A DNA stretch of 64,000 bases from Peptoniphilus_A genitalis (GTDB taxonomy: Bacteria; Bacillota; Clostridia; Tissierellales; Peptoniphilaceae): NCBI RefSeq assembly GCF_949769225.1, contig NZ_CATKPB010000001.1. The stretch is one strand, 5' to 3'. A program made the position numbers and the translations under genes. Each line of letters begins with the position of its first letter. Position 1 is the stretch's first letter. Positions 42,251-50,512 of this stretch are shown here, one piece after another. The notes under the pieces were generated by a model. It ran no database searches, was not told where the DNA came from, and worked only from the letters and a program-made list of their open reading frames with translations.

Positions 42251-44011
42251 TTATTTTACAACTGAGAAAAGAACTTTTGCTGCTTTTTCAGCAGATTTTT
42301 CTGTCTTTTCAGCTACTTTTTCTTCTTTTACTTCTTTAGTTTCTTTCTTGTCAGCTTTTTCTTCCTTAACTTCTTCCTTGTCTTCTTTTAAGAATGCTTC
42401 CATTTCTTTTTTATTTTCTTCTTGGTATTTCTTTAGAAGTTCAGGGTTTTTGTCAAGGTCTGCCTTTGCTGCAAGTAGTTTTTCTAATTCTTTGCCTTCA
42501 TAAAGTTCCTTTAAAGTTTTAACAACTTCTTCGTCTTTAAGGTCTGTTTTCATTGAAGCTATCATCTTGTAGTTATCTTCTTTTTCAATTTCTGCAAGTT
42601 TTGCTTCTAATTCTTTTTCAGTCATGTTGAAGATGTCAACTATTGGCATTCCATCGTTCTTGTCGTATTTAACCTTGTAACCAAAGGCTTCAGATACGAA
42701 TCTTACTGGGATGTAAGTTTTGTTTTTTACAATAACTGCTGGAGAGTCAAGTGCAACTTCTTTTCCATTTACAAGGGCCTTGTTAGAATCAATTTTAAGA
42801 ACAATTTTATCCTTGTCCTTTGTAACTGTTACAGTCCTGTCTTTTCCATTCCAATCAACTTTTGCGCCGATTTTTTCATAGAAAGCACGAGCTGCTAGCA
42901 TAGTTCTGTCATTTATGATCTTTGGAAGAGCTTCTGGGTCTTCAAAAGTGATGTCTTCACCATTTACTCTTACTGTTACAAGTGTTACATTTGGCATGAT
43001 TAACTTCATGTACTCTTCTGTAGTTAATTTTTTAACTGAAGTTGGGAAGTTAATTTTTACATTTTCATCTTTTACTGTGTTAACTTTTCCCTTAACAGAA
43101 ACTTTTACAAATTCTGCAAAGTTAAATTGCATTGCTAGATCTTGGATAACTTTGTTTTCTTCAAAAGTTGTCTTTTGAGAAATATTTGATCCTTTGATCA
43201 TTTCTTTTACGCCCTTAGCAGCTTCTTTTAAGTCTTCTGACTTGTATTCTTTGTTAAGTTCTTTGAAGTCTTTTCTTTCTTCCTCAGTCATTGGAAGTCC
43301 AGCCTTGTCAACAATTGCTAAAGCAGATGTTGAAACTGCATCCCAATTCTTCATAACGCCGTCAGCTGACTTGATGAACTGGTCAATTATAGCGTCACTA
43401 TTTGCGTTTAATGTGTATGTGTTGCCTTCAACCTTGAAGTCAATTTCTTGTTTAAGGTCCTTAGTTGCAAGGTCCATTAACTTGATTAGGTCTGTCTTAA
43501 ATTCTTCAGAGTTAAAATATTGTGCAGCCTTTGGTGAAAGACCATTTTCTTCATCTGCAATTGAGATATAGTCTTCCTTGATGTCCTTGAAGGATCCACT
43601 TCCAAGTGCAAAGATGTCTTTTGACATGATAACTTCATTGCCCTTTACATAAAGGTCCATCTTTATCTTATCTGGCACGTCCTTGTTAAGTCCTGCAATT
43701 TCTTCTTGGCTCTTAGAAACTTTTGCAATTTCCTTTTTCAAGTTTGTGAAGTCCAGGTTCATTAAAACATGGGCCTTGTCTTTTCCAACTTGTTCGCCAG
43801 TAAGGCTTACAGGGAATTTCATTTTTACAATTTCTTGAGTTTCAGGATTTTTTACTTCAACATTGTATTCAAGTTGTCCTGTAACCTTTGAGCCCTTCCA
43901 GTTTGCAACCTTTTGGGATGCATCTAGGTAAGCTGTTGTGTTTGCACTACAAGCGCCAAGAGTTATGGCTGCAATAAGTACAAGAAAAATAGTTAAAATT
44001 TTCTTTTTCAT
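42251..44011 (-). CDS. Lipoprotein with copper-amine-oxidase-type stalk domain
   Basis: A 586-residue lipoprotein (lipobox TLGAC). Residues about 20-330 form a beta-rich DUF6612/LolA-like lipoprotein region. Residues about 345-460 are the copper amine oxidase N-terminal stalk domain (INDRTMLAARAFYEKIGAKVDWN; KNKTYIPVRFVSEAFGYKVKYD). These stalk domains are structural and wall-associated in Firmicutes. The tail is Lys/Glu-rich and probably coiled-coil. Enzyme function is not expected. AGGAGG precedes the ATG. It may have a long leader from the promoter at 44365-44393. Confidence 0.8.
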   Translation of the reverse strand: MKKKILTIFLVLIAAITLGACSANTTAYLDASQKVANWKGSKVTGQLEYNVEVKNPETQEIVKMKFPVSLTGEQVGKDKAHVLMNLDFTNLKKEIAKVSKSQEEIAGLNKDVPDKIKMDLYVKGNEVIMSKDIFALGSGSFKDIKEDYISIADEENGLSPKAAQYFNSEEFKTDLIKLMDLATKDLKQEIDFKVEGNTYTLNANSDAIIDQFIKSADGVMKNWDAVSTSALAIVDKAGLPMTEEERKDFKELNKEYKSEDLKEAAKGVKEMIKGSNISQKTTFEENKVIQDLAMQFNFAEFVKVSVKGKVNTVKDENVKINFPTSVKKLTTEEYMKLIMPNVTLVTVRVNGEDITFEDPEALPKIINDRTMLAARAFYEKIGAKVDWNGKDRTVTVTKDKDKIVLKIDSNKALVNGKEVALDSPAVIVKNKTYIPVRFVSEAFGYKVKYDKNDGMPIVDIFNMTEKELEAKLAEIEKEDNYKMIASMKTDLKDEEVVKTLKELYEGKELEKLLAAKADLDKNPELLKKYQEENKKEMEAFLKEDKEEVKEEKADKKETKEVKEEKVAEKTEKSAEKAAKVLFSVVK

Positions 44012-44364
44012 AATATACCTCCTATTTGTCCTTTATTGTATTATAAACGAAAAATCATTTCAAATTAAAAGACTATTACAAATCCCCATAATTTCTTAAG
44101 TTATCATGATTAAATATGTCCATGTATCATGTTTAAAATTTGCTTTTCTTTTAAATTGTAGATCTTTCCTTTTATAACTTTTTCTACTAGAGTTTTATTT
44201 TGAGTTTTTAATTCCTAAATCTTCTAGGTTTTTTTATATACTTCCTTAGTTTTTAAGAAATTTAGCTTATAATCTTGGATTGCAAAGTCTTTAAGCCTTA
44301 TGTCTTTATCTTTTTTATAAAATTAAGAATTTTCAAAAACTAGGTGTATATACTTTATATTTAC

Positions 44365-44393
44365 ACTATAAGCTCAACGTTTTCTTTTGTCAA
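44365..44393 (-). promoter_or_regulatory. Strong promoter with long leader toward the stalk lipoprotein
   Basis: On the minus strand TTGACA (44388-44393), 17 bases, TATAGT (44365-44370). No terminator was found between it and the lipoprotein start, so the leader would be about 350 bases. A second possible -10 (TATAAT, 44040-44045) lies nearer the gene. Confidence 0.6.
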
Positions 44394-44472
44394 GAATTTT
44401 TCTAAAATTTTTTTGTTTATGATAAATTTTCTAAAACTTCCTTATCCCTTATTTAATTTTAAAATAAAATTT

Positions 44473-44501
44473 TTATCCACAAATTTTCTTTCTTATCTAC
44501 A
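44473..44501 (+). promoter_or_regulatory. DnaA-box pair
   Basis: TTATCCACA (44473-44481) and TTATCTACA (44493-44501), starts 20 bases apart. The same pair with the same spacing and similar flanks occurs at 51365-51393. Confidence 0.6.
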
Positions 44502-44660
44502 TTTGTTGACTTTTGGATTTTTATTAAGATAAATGATTTTATTCTCTTCTAATAAAATCTTATCTTTCATATAATTTTCAGTTTTTAAAAAGCCTTAAGT
44601 AAATTCAAATTTCTAAAATCAATATAGCAAAATAAAAACTTCACAACAAGAAAATATGTC

Positions 44661-44675
44661 GCAACTTTTGGTTGC
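44661..44675. repeat. 15-bp palindrome GCAACTTTTGGTTGC, copy 2
   Basis: Identical to 24336-24350. Here it lies about 75 bases beyond the terminator of the structured RNA. Confidence 0.5.
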
Positions 44676-44750
44676 ATCCTGCTTTTTTTACAAAATTATT
44701 CGCAAAATATCTTTTCTATATAATAAATGATCTTTTAAAATCACAAATAC

Positions 44751-44960
44751 AAAAAAAGAGACCCATATGGATCTCTTGATTTTAAAATTTTCAATTGTTA
44801 TGTAACTATAGCTCTATACCTCGTAAATTAAGCATTCAACCTTTAGCAATAAGCTACTTTCAAATGAGGTACTTTGCTACCTTTCCCTTGCGGGATAAAT
44901 TAAAACTTGTCATTGGAATCACCTTTTCTTAGTTACCAATTTGTTTTCTCTAGCTAGCTT
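44751..44960 (-). ncRNA. Structured non-coding RNA of unknown family (about 210 nt)
   Basis: Bounded by a consensus promoter and an eight-base-pair terminator (AGAGATCC/GGGTCTCT, 44757-44776, then seven T). Near the ends CAAATTGGTAACTA (plus 44930-44943) pairs with TAGTTACATAACAATTG (plus 44792-44808) to give a closing stem of about 13 pairs with a four-base bulge. Inside are TCCC-GCAA-GGGA, a GNRA tetraloop hairpin, and AGGTA-GCAAAG-TACCT; TACCTC can alternatively pair with a distal GAGGTA. There is no ORF with a ribosome site and no gene directly downstream. 6S RNA is one candidate by size and isolation but was not confirmed; tmRNA, SRP RNA, RNase P RNA and T-box hallmarks are absent. Confidence 0.6.
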
Positions 44961-44966
44961 ACTTAT

Positions 44967-44995
44967 AGTATAGAGCATTAAAGTTGTTTTGTCAA
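44967..44995 (-). promoter_or_regulatory. Consensus promoter of the structured RNA
   Basis: On the minus strand TTGACA (44990-44995), exactly 17 bases, TATACT (44967-44972). It is among the best-matched promoters in the window. Confidence 0.75.
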
Positions 44996-45002
44996 TGTTT
45001 TC

Positions 45003-45722
45003 CTAAAAATTTTTTATCTTTTTTAAATTTATTTTTTTCTCGTCGATTTTTCCATTGTTAAGGGCCTTGTTAATCTCAATAATTGCTTGATTTACTGAGT
45101 TTAGTGACCCAATATTTACTATATAATTCTTAGATCCTTCTTTACCCTTTATAACAATTTCATTGTCCTTTGACTTGGAAATAGATTTCATATCTTCATA
45201 TGGAAAGTGATTATTTCCAATTACAAGTCCCTTGCCATAAGATCCCACAACAGTACCAAGCTTGTCCCTACCATCTCTAAATGATGATTTTAGTGGAATG
45301 TTGTAGATTACTGTGTCCTTGTCCTCTCTAATTGGGAATTTTCCATTTTGTAGGTTGTATAAAAATAGGAGAAATAGTCCTATTAAAAATAATGGATTTG
45401 CAAGAAGTTTAATGATCTTGTTATCTCTCATATACATTTGTTGGAAAAAGTAAATATTTACGAAGACCAAAAAGCCTATGTAGACAAAGATGTTTAAGTT
45501 GTAGGTTCTCTTTCTTATGTCTAAATCTTCAAGTTTTAGAATTTCCTTGTACTTTGATATGAAATCCACTGCTGTCATCATAAATAGGTAGTTTACAATA
45601 GCCCACATGATTGAGTAAATCATTGACCCATTGCCCAGCTCTGATTTTATGCCAGAGAACTGAAGGCCAAAGGGAATTATTGCTGATAGCAGGAGGATTA
45701 TGTTAGATGTTTTCTTGTTCAT
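45003..45722 (-). CDS. Membrane protein of unknown function
   Basis: A 239-residue protein with about four membrane helices in residues 5-140 (NIILLLSAIIPFGLQF; IYSIMWAIVNYLFMM; IFVYIGFLVFVNIYFF; LFLIGLFLLFLYNL), then a soluble part of about 100 residues with a strand-rich GTVVGSYGKGLVIGNNHFPYEDMKSI segment resembling a PH-like/DUF5673 fold. No function is assigned. GAGG precedes the ATG. It is the last gene of the folate-containing run. Confidence 0.7.
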   Translation of the reverse strand: MNKKTSNIILLLSAIIPFGLQFSGIKSELGNGSMIYSIMWAIVNYLFMMTAVDFISKYKEILKLEDLDIRKRTYNLNIFVYIGFLVFVNIYFFQQMYMRDNKIIKLLANPLFLIGLFLLFLYNLQNGKFPIREDKDTVIYNIPLKSSFRDGRDKLGTVVGSYGKGLVIGNNHFPYEDMKSISKSKDNEIVIKGKEGSKNYIVNIGSLNSVNQAIIEINKALNNGKIDEKKINLKKIKNF

Positions 45723-45735
45723 TTTTTCCTCTTTC

Positions 45736-46233
45736 TTATTTTTTCTTCTTTTTCTTTTTATTGGTCTTTATTTTTTGTATATTCTTCTTAGCTTCTTCTT
45801 TTTCTTTTTCGATTTCTTCTGCAACCTTGTCATTTTTAGTTAGCATGAGCATAGTTCCAAAGAAAGCAAACATGTAGATTCCAAAATTTATAAGCATCTT
45901 CTTAAGATCAGTTTCTATAACTAATAAATCGTGTTGGCTAAGTCCTGTCAGACTTTTGTACCTAAAATAGGATATGCCAGAAAATAAAATTATTAGAATT
46001 ATCATGTAAATAAAAACTGATTTTGTGTCCTTGTATCTTTTTTCATCTACAAAGAAGAAAACCGCCAGGGTTGACAGGGAAATTATTCCCAATAATATTG
46101 CCAAAGTCTTGTAATTAAAAACTTGGGCGAAGTTATTTGTATCTAGCTTGTTGTACTTAAACACAAGAAAGGCTATGGAAAGAATAATAATTATAAGGCT
46201 GGTTTTCAGCCATTCTTTCTTATCTTTTGTCAA
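45736..46233 (-). CDS. Membrane protein with poly-lysine tail
   Basis: A 165-residue protein with four membrane helices (LIIIILSIAFLVF; LAILLGIISLSTLAVFFF; FIYMIILIILFSGISYF; GIYMFAFFGTMLM) and a charged Glu/Lys tail ending in seven lysines. No family recognised. The start is TTG at 46233 with GAGGTG 5 bases before it, 2 bases after the glucosaminidase stop; there is no better start. Confidence 0.65.
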   Translation of the reverse strand: MTKDKKEWLKTSLIIIILSIAFLVFKYNKLDTNNFAQVFNYKTLAILLGIISLSTLAVFFFVDEKRYKDTKSVFIYMIILIILFSGISYFRYKSLTGLSQHDLLVIETDLKKMLINFGIYMFAFFGTMLMLTKNDKVAEEIEKEKEEAKKNIQKIKTNKKKKKKK

Positions 46234-46235
46234 TT

Positions 46236-46808
46236 TTACACCTCGTCGTACTTTTCTAAGCCATATTTTTCTATGACTGATATTATTTTTTCTGCGTAAG
46301 CAGGGTCTGTTGCGTAACCGCCCTCTTTTATAAACTGGGCAGCTTCCTTATAATTCTTGGCAGTCTTTACCTTTTGATATCTCTTGGCTGTGGAAAGTAG
46401 CTTGCCATAGTGGTCAAAGGATTCTTTCTTAGAAGAGTACTTCTTGAAGTTCTCCATGTACCTTCCACTTTGACCCTCCACATATTCTTCGGTCTCAAAG
46501 ACTATGCCCTTGTCTTTTTTTACTTCCTTTATGCCAAAGTAATTGTTGTATTCTTGTGAAAGCTCAGACCTTCCCCAATTGCTCTCAAGTATTGACTGGG
46601 CAATCATAACTGATGGTAGCAGGTCATATTTTTTCGCCACCCTCACTGCCAATTTTTCTGTCTCTGCAATATAGGCTTGTCTGTAGTTTAATTCTTCTTG
46701 GGCCCTTTTTTCTGATGCAGAACTTATCAAAAGTCCCATGAAAAAAACTATTCCCAAAAAAGCCAAGAAAATCACAAGACAACCGCAACCCAGCTTTTTA
46801 GCTTTCAT
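46236..46808 (-). CDS. Membrane-anchored glucosaminidase (GH73-like)
   Basis: A 190-residue protein with a membrane anchor (CLVIFLAFLGIVFFMGLLI) and an external lysozyme-like domain: PSVMIAQSILESNWGRSELSQEYNNYFGIK with the catalytic Glu, and later YATDPAYAEKIISVIEKYGL. This is the FlgJ/N-acetylglucosaminidase fold that cuts peptidoglycan glycan chains. It overlaps the end of folBK by 11 bases, which is an odd companion for folate genes; the ribosome site is weak, so coupled translation is likely. Confidence 0.87.
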   Translation of the reverse strand: MKAKKLGCGCLVIFLAFLGIVFFMGLLISSASEKRAQEELNYRQAYIAETEKLAVRVAKKYDLLPSVMIAQSILESNWGRSELSQEYNNYFGIKEVKKDKGIVFETEEYVEGQSGRYMENFKKYSSKKESFDHYGKLLSTAKRYQKVKTAKNYKEAAQFIKEGGYATDPAYAEKIISVIEKYGLEKYDEV

Positions 46809-47616
46809 CTTTCACTTCTTTATAAAGCCTGCTAATTTTTTTATTTAAAATTGGATGAAAATAATTTGGCATAAGCTCATTTAGGGATTCTAAGACAAAT
46901 TCCCTCTCTGCAATATAGGGATGAGGCACAATTAATTCATCTGTGTAGTGGATTTCCCTATCTATAAAGATGATATCCAAATCAATGGTCCTAGCTCCCC
47001 ATTTTTCATGCCTAACCCTGTCTAGGTCAATTTCAATTTTTTGCAAGATGTGGAGGAGGTCGTGGGGATCTTCAAATGAAGATACCTTTACAACTGTATT
47101 TAAAAAGTCTCCTTGGTCAGTCTTGCCCCAGGCCTTGGTTTCTATTATAGAAGCCTTTTCTAGGATCCTAAGTCCAGCTTCTTCCATCTTTTCTAGGGCT
47201 GATTTAATGTAGGCTTCCCTGTCTCCAAGATTTGTCCCAATCCCAATATAATAGTCCCTTCTCTTTTTATTGCAGCGAACTGATGCTGTATCTAGGGGAA
47301 GGTTAATTGGTGCCCAAGGTTTTTTAATTGTAAGATCCACTGTCTCTGCTATTTCATAATTGTCAAAGATGAATTTTGTCATCTTGTAGGCAAGGGTCTC
47401 AATTAAGTCCTCTGTTTCATTTTTAAAAAGATCGTAGAGTTCATGGGATAATTTTCCATAGTCAATGGACCTGTCCAAGTTTTTTTCTATGGCACAGTCC
47501 CTAAAACTCATCCCAATTTCTGCGCTGATTAAAAATTTTTGTCCAAGTTTATTCTCTTCTTCAAAAAGCCCATGGTTGGCATAGACTTCTAGGTCTTTTA
47601 TCTTGATAAAATCCAT
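46798..47616 (-). CDS. folBK: FolB-FolK fusion: dihydroneopterin aldolase / HPPK
   Basis: A 272-residue bifunctional folate enzyme. Residues 1-118 are FolB (VYANHGLFEEENKLGQKFLI; DYGKL). Residues 120-272 are FolK, 6-hydroxymethyl-dihydropterin pyrophosphokinase (IGIGTNLGDREAYI; RHEKWGARTIDLDIIF signature; VPHPYIAEREFVL). The two act in sequence after FolE. GGGAG site present. folP is not in this operon. Confidence 0.95.
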   Translation of the reverse strand: MDFIKIKDLEVYANHGLFEEENKLGQKFLISAEIGMSFRDCAIEKNLDRSIDYGKLSHELYDLFKNETEDLIETLAYKMTKFIFDNYEIAETVDLTIKKPWAPINLPLDTASVRCNKKRRDYYIGIGTNLGDREAYIKSALEKMEEAGLRILEKASIIETKAWGKTDQGDFLNTVVKVSSFEDPHDLLHILQKIEIDLDRVRHEKWGARTIDLDIIFIDREIHYTDELIVPHPYIAEREFVLESLNELMPNYFHPILNKKISRLYKEVKDES

Positions 47617-47626
47617 AATACTCCCA

Positions 47627-48106
47627 TCAATAATTTATTGTGTGATTTTTCTTATTGAAGTCCCAATTGCATTCCTTGTAGGCAGGACACCTAAAGCAAG
47701 GCCTTGACAGTTTGTCTGCCCTGTAGAAAATGTTGAAAAACTCATCTTCTGCCAGGTCCTTACTCCTGTGAGCACCAATGCAATTTAGGATTCTTTCTTT
47801 TTCTTCTTTAGAAAAATCTGTAAGCTTTAATATTTCTCTTGCAAGGTCAACTGAGGCAATTGCGTGGTTTATCCCTTCCTTTATCTCAAGGACCCTCCCC
47901 AAGTCGTGGAGGAGGGCAGTTGAATAAATCATGTCCTTGTCTACATCTACATCTTCTTCTAGTTTCAAGATGTAGCAAATCCTCGCAACAGACACAAAGT
48001 GCTCATAGTTGTGCCTGCAAAAGAACCTGTCCCTCTCAAGGTATTCAAGTTCATTTAAATAGTCATTGTAGATTTTACTCTTAAGAATTATGTCTGTATT
48101 CTTCAT
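47627..48106 (-). CDS. HD-domain phosphohydrolase
   Basis: A 159-residue HD protein. Metal motif: RHNYEHFVSVA, then LLHDLGR (HD), AIASVDLA and a distal ADKLSRPC. The C-terminus has Cys-rich CFRCPAYKEC. It starts on the last base of folE and ends 10 bases before folBK, so it may supply a missing dephosphorylation step for dihydroneopterin triphosphate; this is inference only. Confidence 0.8.
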   Translation of the reverse strand: MKNTDIILKSKIYNDYLNELEYLERDRFFCRHNYEHFVSVARICYILKLEEDVDVDKDMIYSTALLHDLGRVLEIKEGINHAIASVDLAREILKLTDFSKEEKERILNCIGAHRSKDLAEDEFFNIFYRADKLSRPCFRCPAYKECNWDFNKKNHTINY

Positions 48107-48660
48107 TAAAATTCAATAAGTCTAAAGGCTTCTTGTTTTTGTTTTTCGTCAGTTTCTAAAACTCCTCTAGCTACTGATGTCACAGTCTTTGATCCAGGTT
48201 TTTTAACCCCTCTCATATTCATGCACATATGCTCTGCTTCTATGACTACAAGAACTCCCTTTGGTTCAAGATACTTCATCATAGCATCGGCGATTTCGAT
48301 ACTAAGTCTTTCTTGTAATTGTGGCTTTTTAGCATAAGTTTCCACTGTTCTTGCAAGTTTTGAAAGACCTGCTACCTTTTCATTTGGAATGTAGGCGATG
48401 TGGGCCTTTCCATAAAATGGTAGGAAGTGGTGTTCGCACATGGAGTAAAAGTCTATGTCCTTTACAACAACTATATTGTCTTCTGTTATTTCAAAAGTCT
48501 TTGAAAGGTGCTCTTCAGCTGTTTTTCCAAGTCCTGCAAAAATTTCTTCATACATCCTTGCAACTCTTGCTGGAGTTTCTAATAGACCTTCTCTATTTTT
48601 ATCTTCTCCAATCGCTTCGATGATCATTTCTACAGCTTGTTCAATTTTTTGTTTATCCAT
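48106..48660 (-). CDS. folE: GTP cyclohydrolase I
   Basis: A 184-residue FolE, first enzyme of folate synthesis, turning GTP into dihydroneopterin triphosphate. Zinc and active-site motifs: MCEHHFLPF, GLSKLARTVETYAKKPQLQERL and MCMNMRGVKKPG. All are standard. AGGGG precedes the ATG, and it has its own promoter. Confidence 0.96.
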   Translation of the reverse strand: MDKQKIEQAVEMIIEAIGEDKNREGLLETPARVARMYEEIFAGLGKTAEEHLSKTFEITEDNIVVVKDIDFYSMCEHHFLPFYGKAHIAYIPNEKVAGLSKLARTVETYAKKPQLQERLSIEIADAMMKYLEPKGVLVVIEAEHMCMNMRGVKKPGSKTVTSVARGVLETDEKQKQEAFRLIEF

Positions 48661-48702
48661 TATAATCCCCTCATAGATTTATTTTTTTAATTTACAAATT
48701 TC

Positions 48703-48731
48703 ATTATAACATATTGCCTTTACAATGGTAA
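48703..48731 (-). promoter_or_regulatory. Promoter of the folE operon
   Basis: TTACCA (48726-48731), 17 bases, TATAAT (48703-48708) with an upstream TG (extended -10), on the minus strand. Confidence 0.68.
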
Positions 48732-48781
48732 CAATTTCCCATAAATTAGGACTCTTATCCAAGCTTATAGGCCTCTCTTAA

Positions 48782-48810
48782 TTTACAATTTATTTATAAT
48801 TTGATACAAT
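48782..48810 (+). promoter_or_regulatory. Promoter of the D,D-carboxypeptidase gene
   Basis: TTTACA (48782-48787), 17 bases, TACAAT (48805-48810), each five of six to consensus; the ATG is 18 bases beyond. Confidence 0.66.
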
Positions 48811-48827
48811 ATTTCCCGAGGTGCAAA

Positions 48828-50198
48828 ATGAAGAAATTACTTCTATATTTATCTCTTGGACTTATGATTTTTTCTGCCCCAATGAATGTCTTGGCAGAAA
48901 GCACTAAGTTACAAGCTGATAATAAGCCGGCAGCTAGTACAAAGGTCCTAGACGCCGCATCTACAAATGCTGAAGAAAAAGAAATTGATCCAAATACAAT
49001 TAGAAATCAAGACTTTTTGGTCCCAACAAAACAAGGTGTCCAAAAGGCCAACCTTTATGAGGCAGAAAAGATTAAAAAATTAGAAGATATTCCCCTAGAA
49101 GGACTAACAAAGTCCTACTTATTGGGAGACTACAAGTCTGGTCAAATCTTAGAAGGTTACAACCTTGACGAGATTCGTGCCATGGCATCAACTTCTAAAT
49201 TGGTTTCTATTTTTGTTGTCTTAGATAAAATTCAAGAGGGGAAAATCTCCCTTAATGACGAAGTTGAAATCGACAAGGAAGCCGCAGCCCTAACTGGATC
49301 TTCCTTTAAGTTAAAGGAAGGCGACAAGGTAACAGTGGAAAAACTAATTGAAGCTTCCATGGTTGTATCGGGCAACGATGCAATCACAGCCCTTGGCAAA
49401 CACGTGGCAGGTTCTACTGATGCCTTCGTCAAGATGATGAACGACAAGTGCCATGACCTGGGACTTAAAAATGCCCTAATGGTAAACCCAACTGGACTTA
49501 CTAACTATGAAATTCTTGACTACAACAAGATGACAACTAGGGAAATGTTTATGTTAGCATCAGAACTTATTAAGTTTCATCCAGAAATTTTAAAATACAC
49601 TACTATAGCTAAGTTAGAAGACCCTGGAAGGAACTTTATAGAATACAACACCAACCCAGTCCTCGGGATTGTCCCAGAAGTTGACGGCCTAAAAACAGGT
49701 TACACAAATGCAGCAGGTAGGTGCGTAATCTTAACTGGTCTTGAAAAGGGAGTAGATGAAAAATCTAAGGACATGAGACTTATTGGGATAACAACAGGTT
49801 CCAACTCTGACTTTGAAAGATTCGTTGCCTGCAAAAGACTTATAACTAAGGGCTTTGAAGACTACGGCTACAATGCAATAGGAGACACAGAAAAGGAAGT
49901 AAGGACCATAGAAGTCCTACATTCTCAAGATGAAAACATACCTGTTTATCAAAAGGAAATTGGCTACATACTTTCCAAGTCAAATGATAAATACAGGGAA
50001 AGAGTGGAGATCAAGGATGACCTAAAGGCTCCTATCGAAGCAGGTTCATCTGTTGGAAAAATTTCCTTCTACAAGGGTGATAAATTAGTATTTGAAAGTG
50101 ACTTAATTGTTAAGGACAAGGTTTATGAAAAGGGCATAATCAATAAATTCAAGAGAGTATTTGAAGAAATTTTTGTAAATATTGAGAAGGCTGCCTAA
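48828..50198 (+). CDS. dacA: D-alanyl-D-alanine carboxypeptidase (PBP5/DacA type)
   Basis: A 456-residue low-molecular-weight penicillin-binding protein that trims the terminal D-Ala of peptidoglycan. Signal peptide to about residue 24 (MNVLA). Active-site motifs are STSK (SxxK), SGN and KTG (GLKTGYT). A C-terminal PBP5-type beta domain follows, ending in an amphipathic tail with a membrane-anchoring look. The start at 48828 has GAGGTG; an upstream reading is rejected. Confidence 0.93.
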   Translation: MKKLLLYLSLGLMIFSAPMNVLAESTKLQADNKPAASTKVLDAASTNAEEKEIDPNTIRNQDFLVPTKQGVQKANLYEAEKIKKLEDIPLEGLTKSYLLGDYKSGQILEGYNLDEIRAMASTSKLVSIFVVLDKIQEGKISLNDEVEIDKEAAALTGSSFKLKEGDKVTVEKLIEASMVVSGNDAITALGKHVAGSTDAFVKMMNDKCHDLGLKNALMVNPTGLTNYEILDYNKMTTREMFMLASELIKFHPEILKYTTIAKLEDPGRNFIEYNTNPVLGIVPEVDGLKTGYTNAAGRCVILTGLEKGVDEKSKDMRLIGITTGSNSDFERFVACKRLITKGFEDYGYNAIGDTEKEVRTIEVLHSQDENIPVYQKEIGYILSKSNDKYRERVEIKDDLKAPIEAGSSVGKISFYKGDKLVFESDLIVKDKVYEKGIINKFKRVFEEIFVNIEKAA

Positions 50199-50219
50199 GA
50201 TTACATGTTCAAAATAAAA

Positions 50220-50252
50220 GAAGTGTCATTAAATATTGACACTTCTTCCTTA
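50220..50252 (+). terminator. Terminator of the carboxypeptidase gene
   Basis: GAAGTGTCA/TGACACTTC stem with an eight-base loop, then TTCCTTATTT. Confidence 0.8.
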
Positions 50253-50274
50253 TTTATATACAATTGTTTTATAG

Positions 50275-50351
50275 GTCTACGTAGCTCAGTAGGATAGAGC
50301 ACACGCCTCCTAAGCGTGGGGCCGGAGGTTCGACTCCTCTCGTGGACGCCA
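50275..50351 (+). tRNA. tRNA-Arg (anticodon CCU)
   Basis: A 77-base cloverleaf with encoded CCA. Acceptor GTCTACG pairs with CGTGGAC; the D arm is TAGCTCAGTAGGATAGAGCA; the anticodon stem CACGC/GCGTG encloses CTCCTAA, so the anticodon is CCT; the T arm is GGAGG-TTCGACT-CCTCT. It reads AGG codons. Confidence 0.95.
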
Positions 50352-50360
50352 AATTATTAA

Positions 50361-50406
50361 ACTCCAAAGTCTTTATATTAGAGGCTTTGGAGTTTTTTAT
50401 TTTTTT
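50361..50406 (+). terminator. Terminator after tRNA-Arg
   Basis: ACTCCAAAG/CTTTGGAGT stem with a 15-base loop and T-runs. Confidence 0.8.
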
Positions 50407-50512
50407 AGAAATCTCTTTTATTAAATCATATAAGAACTTCTTTGGTTTCATATTAAATAAAAATTTTGTCACAAAATACTTTAAATAAAATTCTTTGATA
50501 TCTCACTTATCT

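Larger units (their letters stand above)
44012..45002. other. Non-coding kilobase
   Basis: 991 bases without a convincing protein gene. It holds a promoter at 44365-44393, a DnaA-box pair at 44473-44501, a palindrome at 44661-44675 and a terminator-ended structured RNA at 44751-44960, each listed separately. The remaining sequence is very AT-rich. Confidence 0.7.

Noticed and set aside
44012..44350. Decayed gene on the minus strand between the long-leader promoter and the lipoprotein
   Set aside because: One frame reads about 75 codons with two stops and a Lys/Ile/Asn-rich product, which is what AT-rich DNA gives by chance; no family likeness.
44344..44532. 62-codon plus-strand frame
   Set aside because: Pure AT-driven Phe/Leu/Ile composition, no ribosome site, overlaps a promoter and DnaA boxes.
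44751..44960. tmRNA, SRP RNA, RNase P RNA or T-box leader
   Set aside because: None of their hallmark sequences is present and no aminoacyl-synthesis or biosynthetic gene follows; 6S RNA remains possible.
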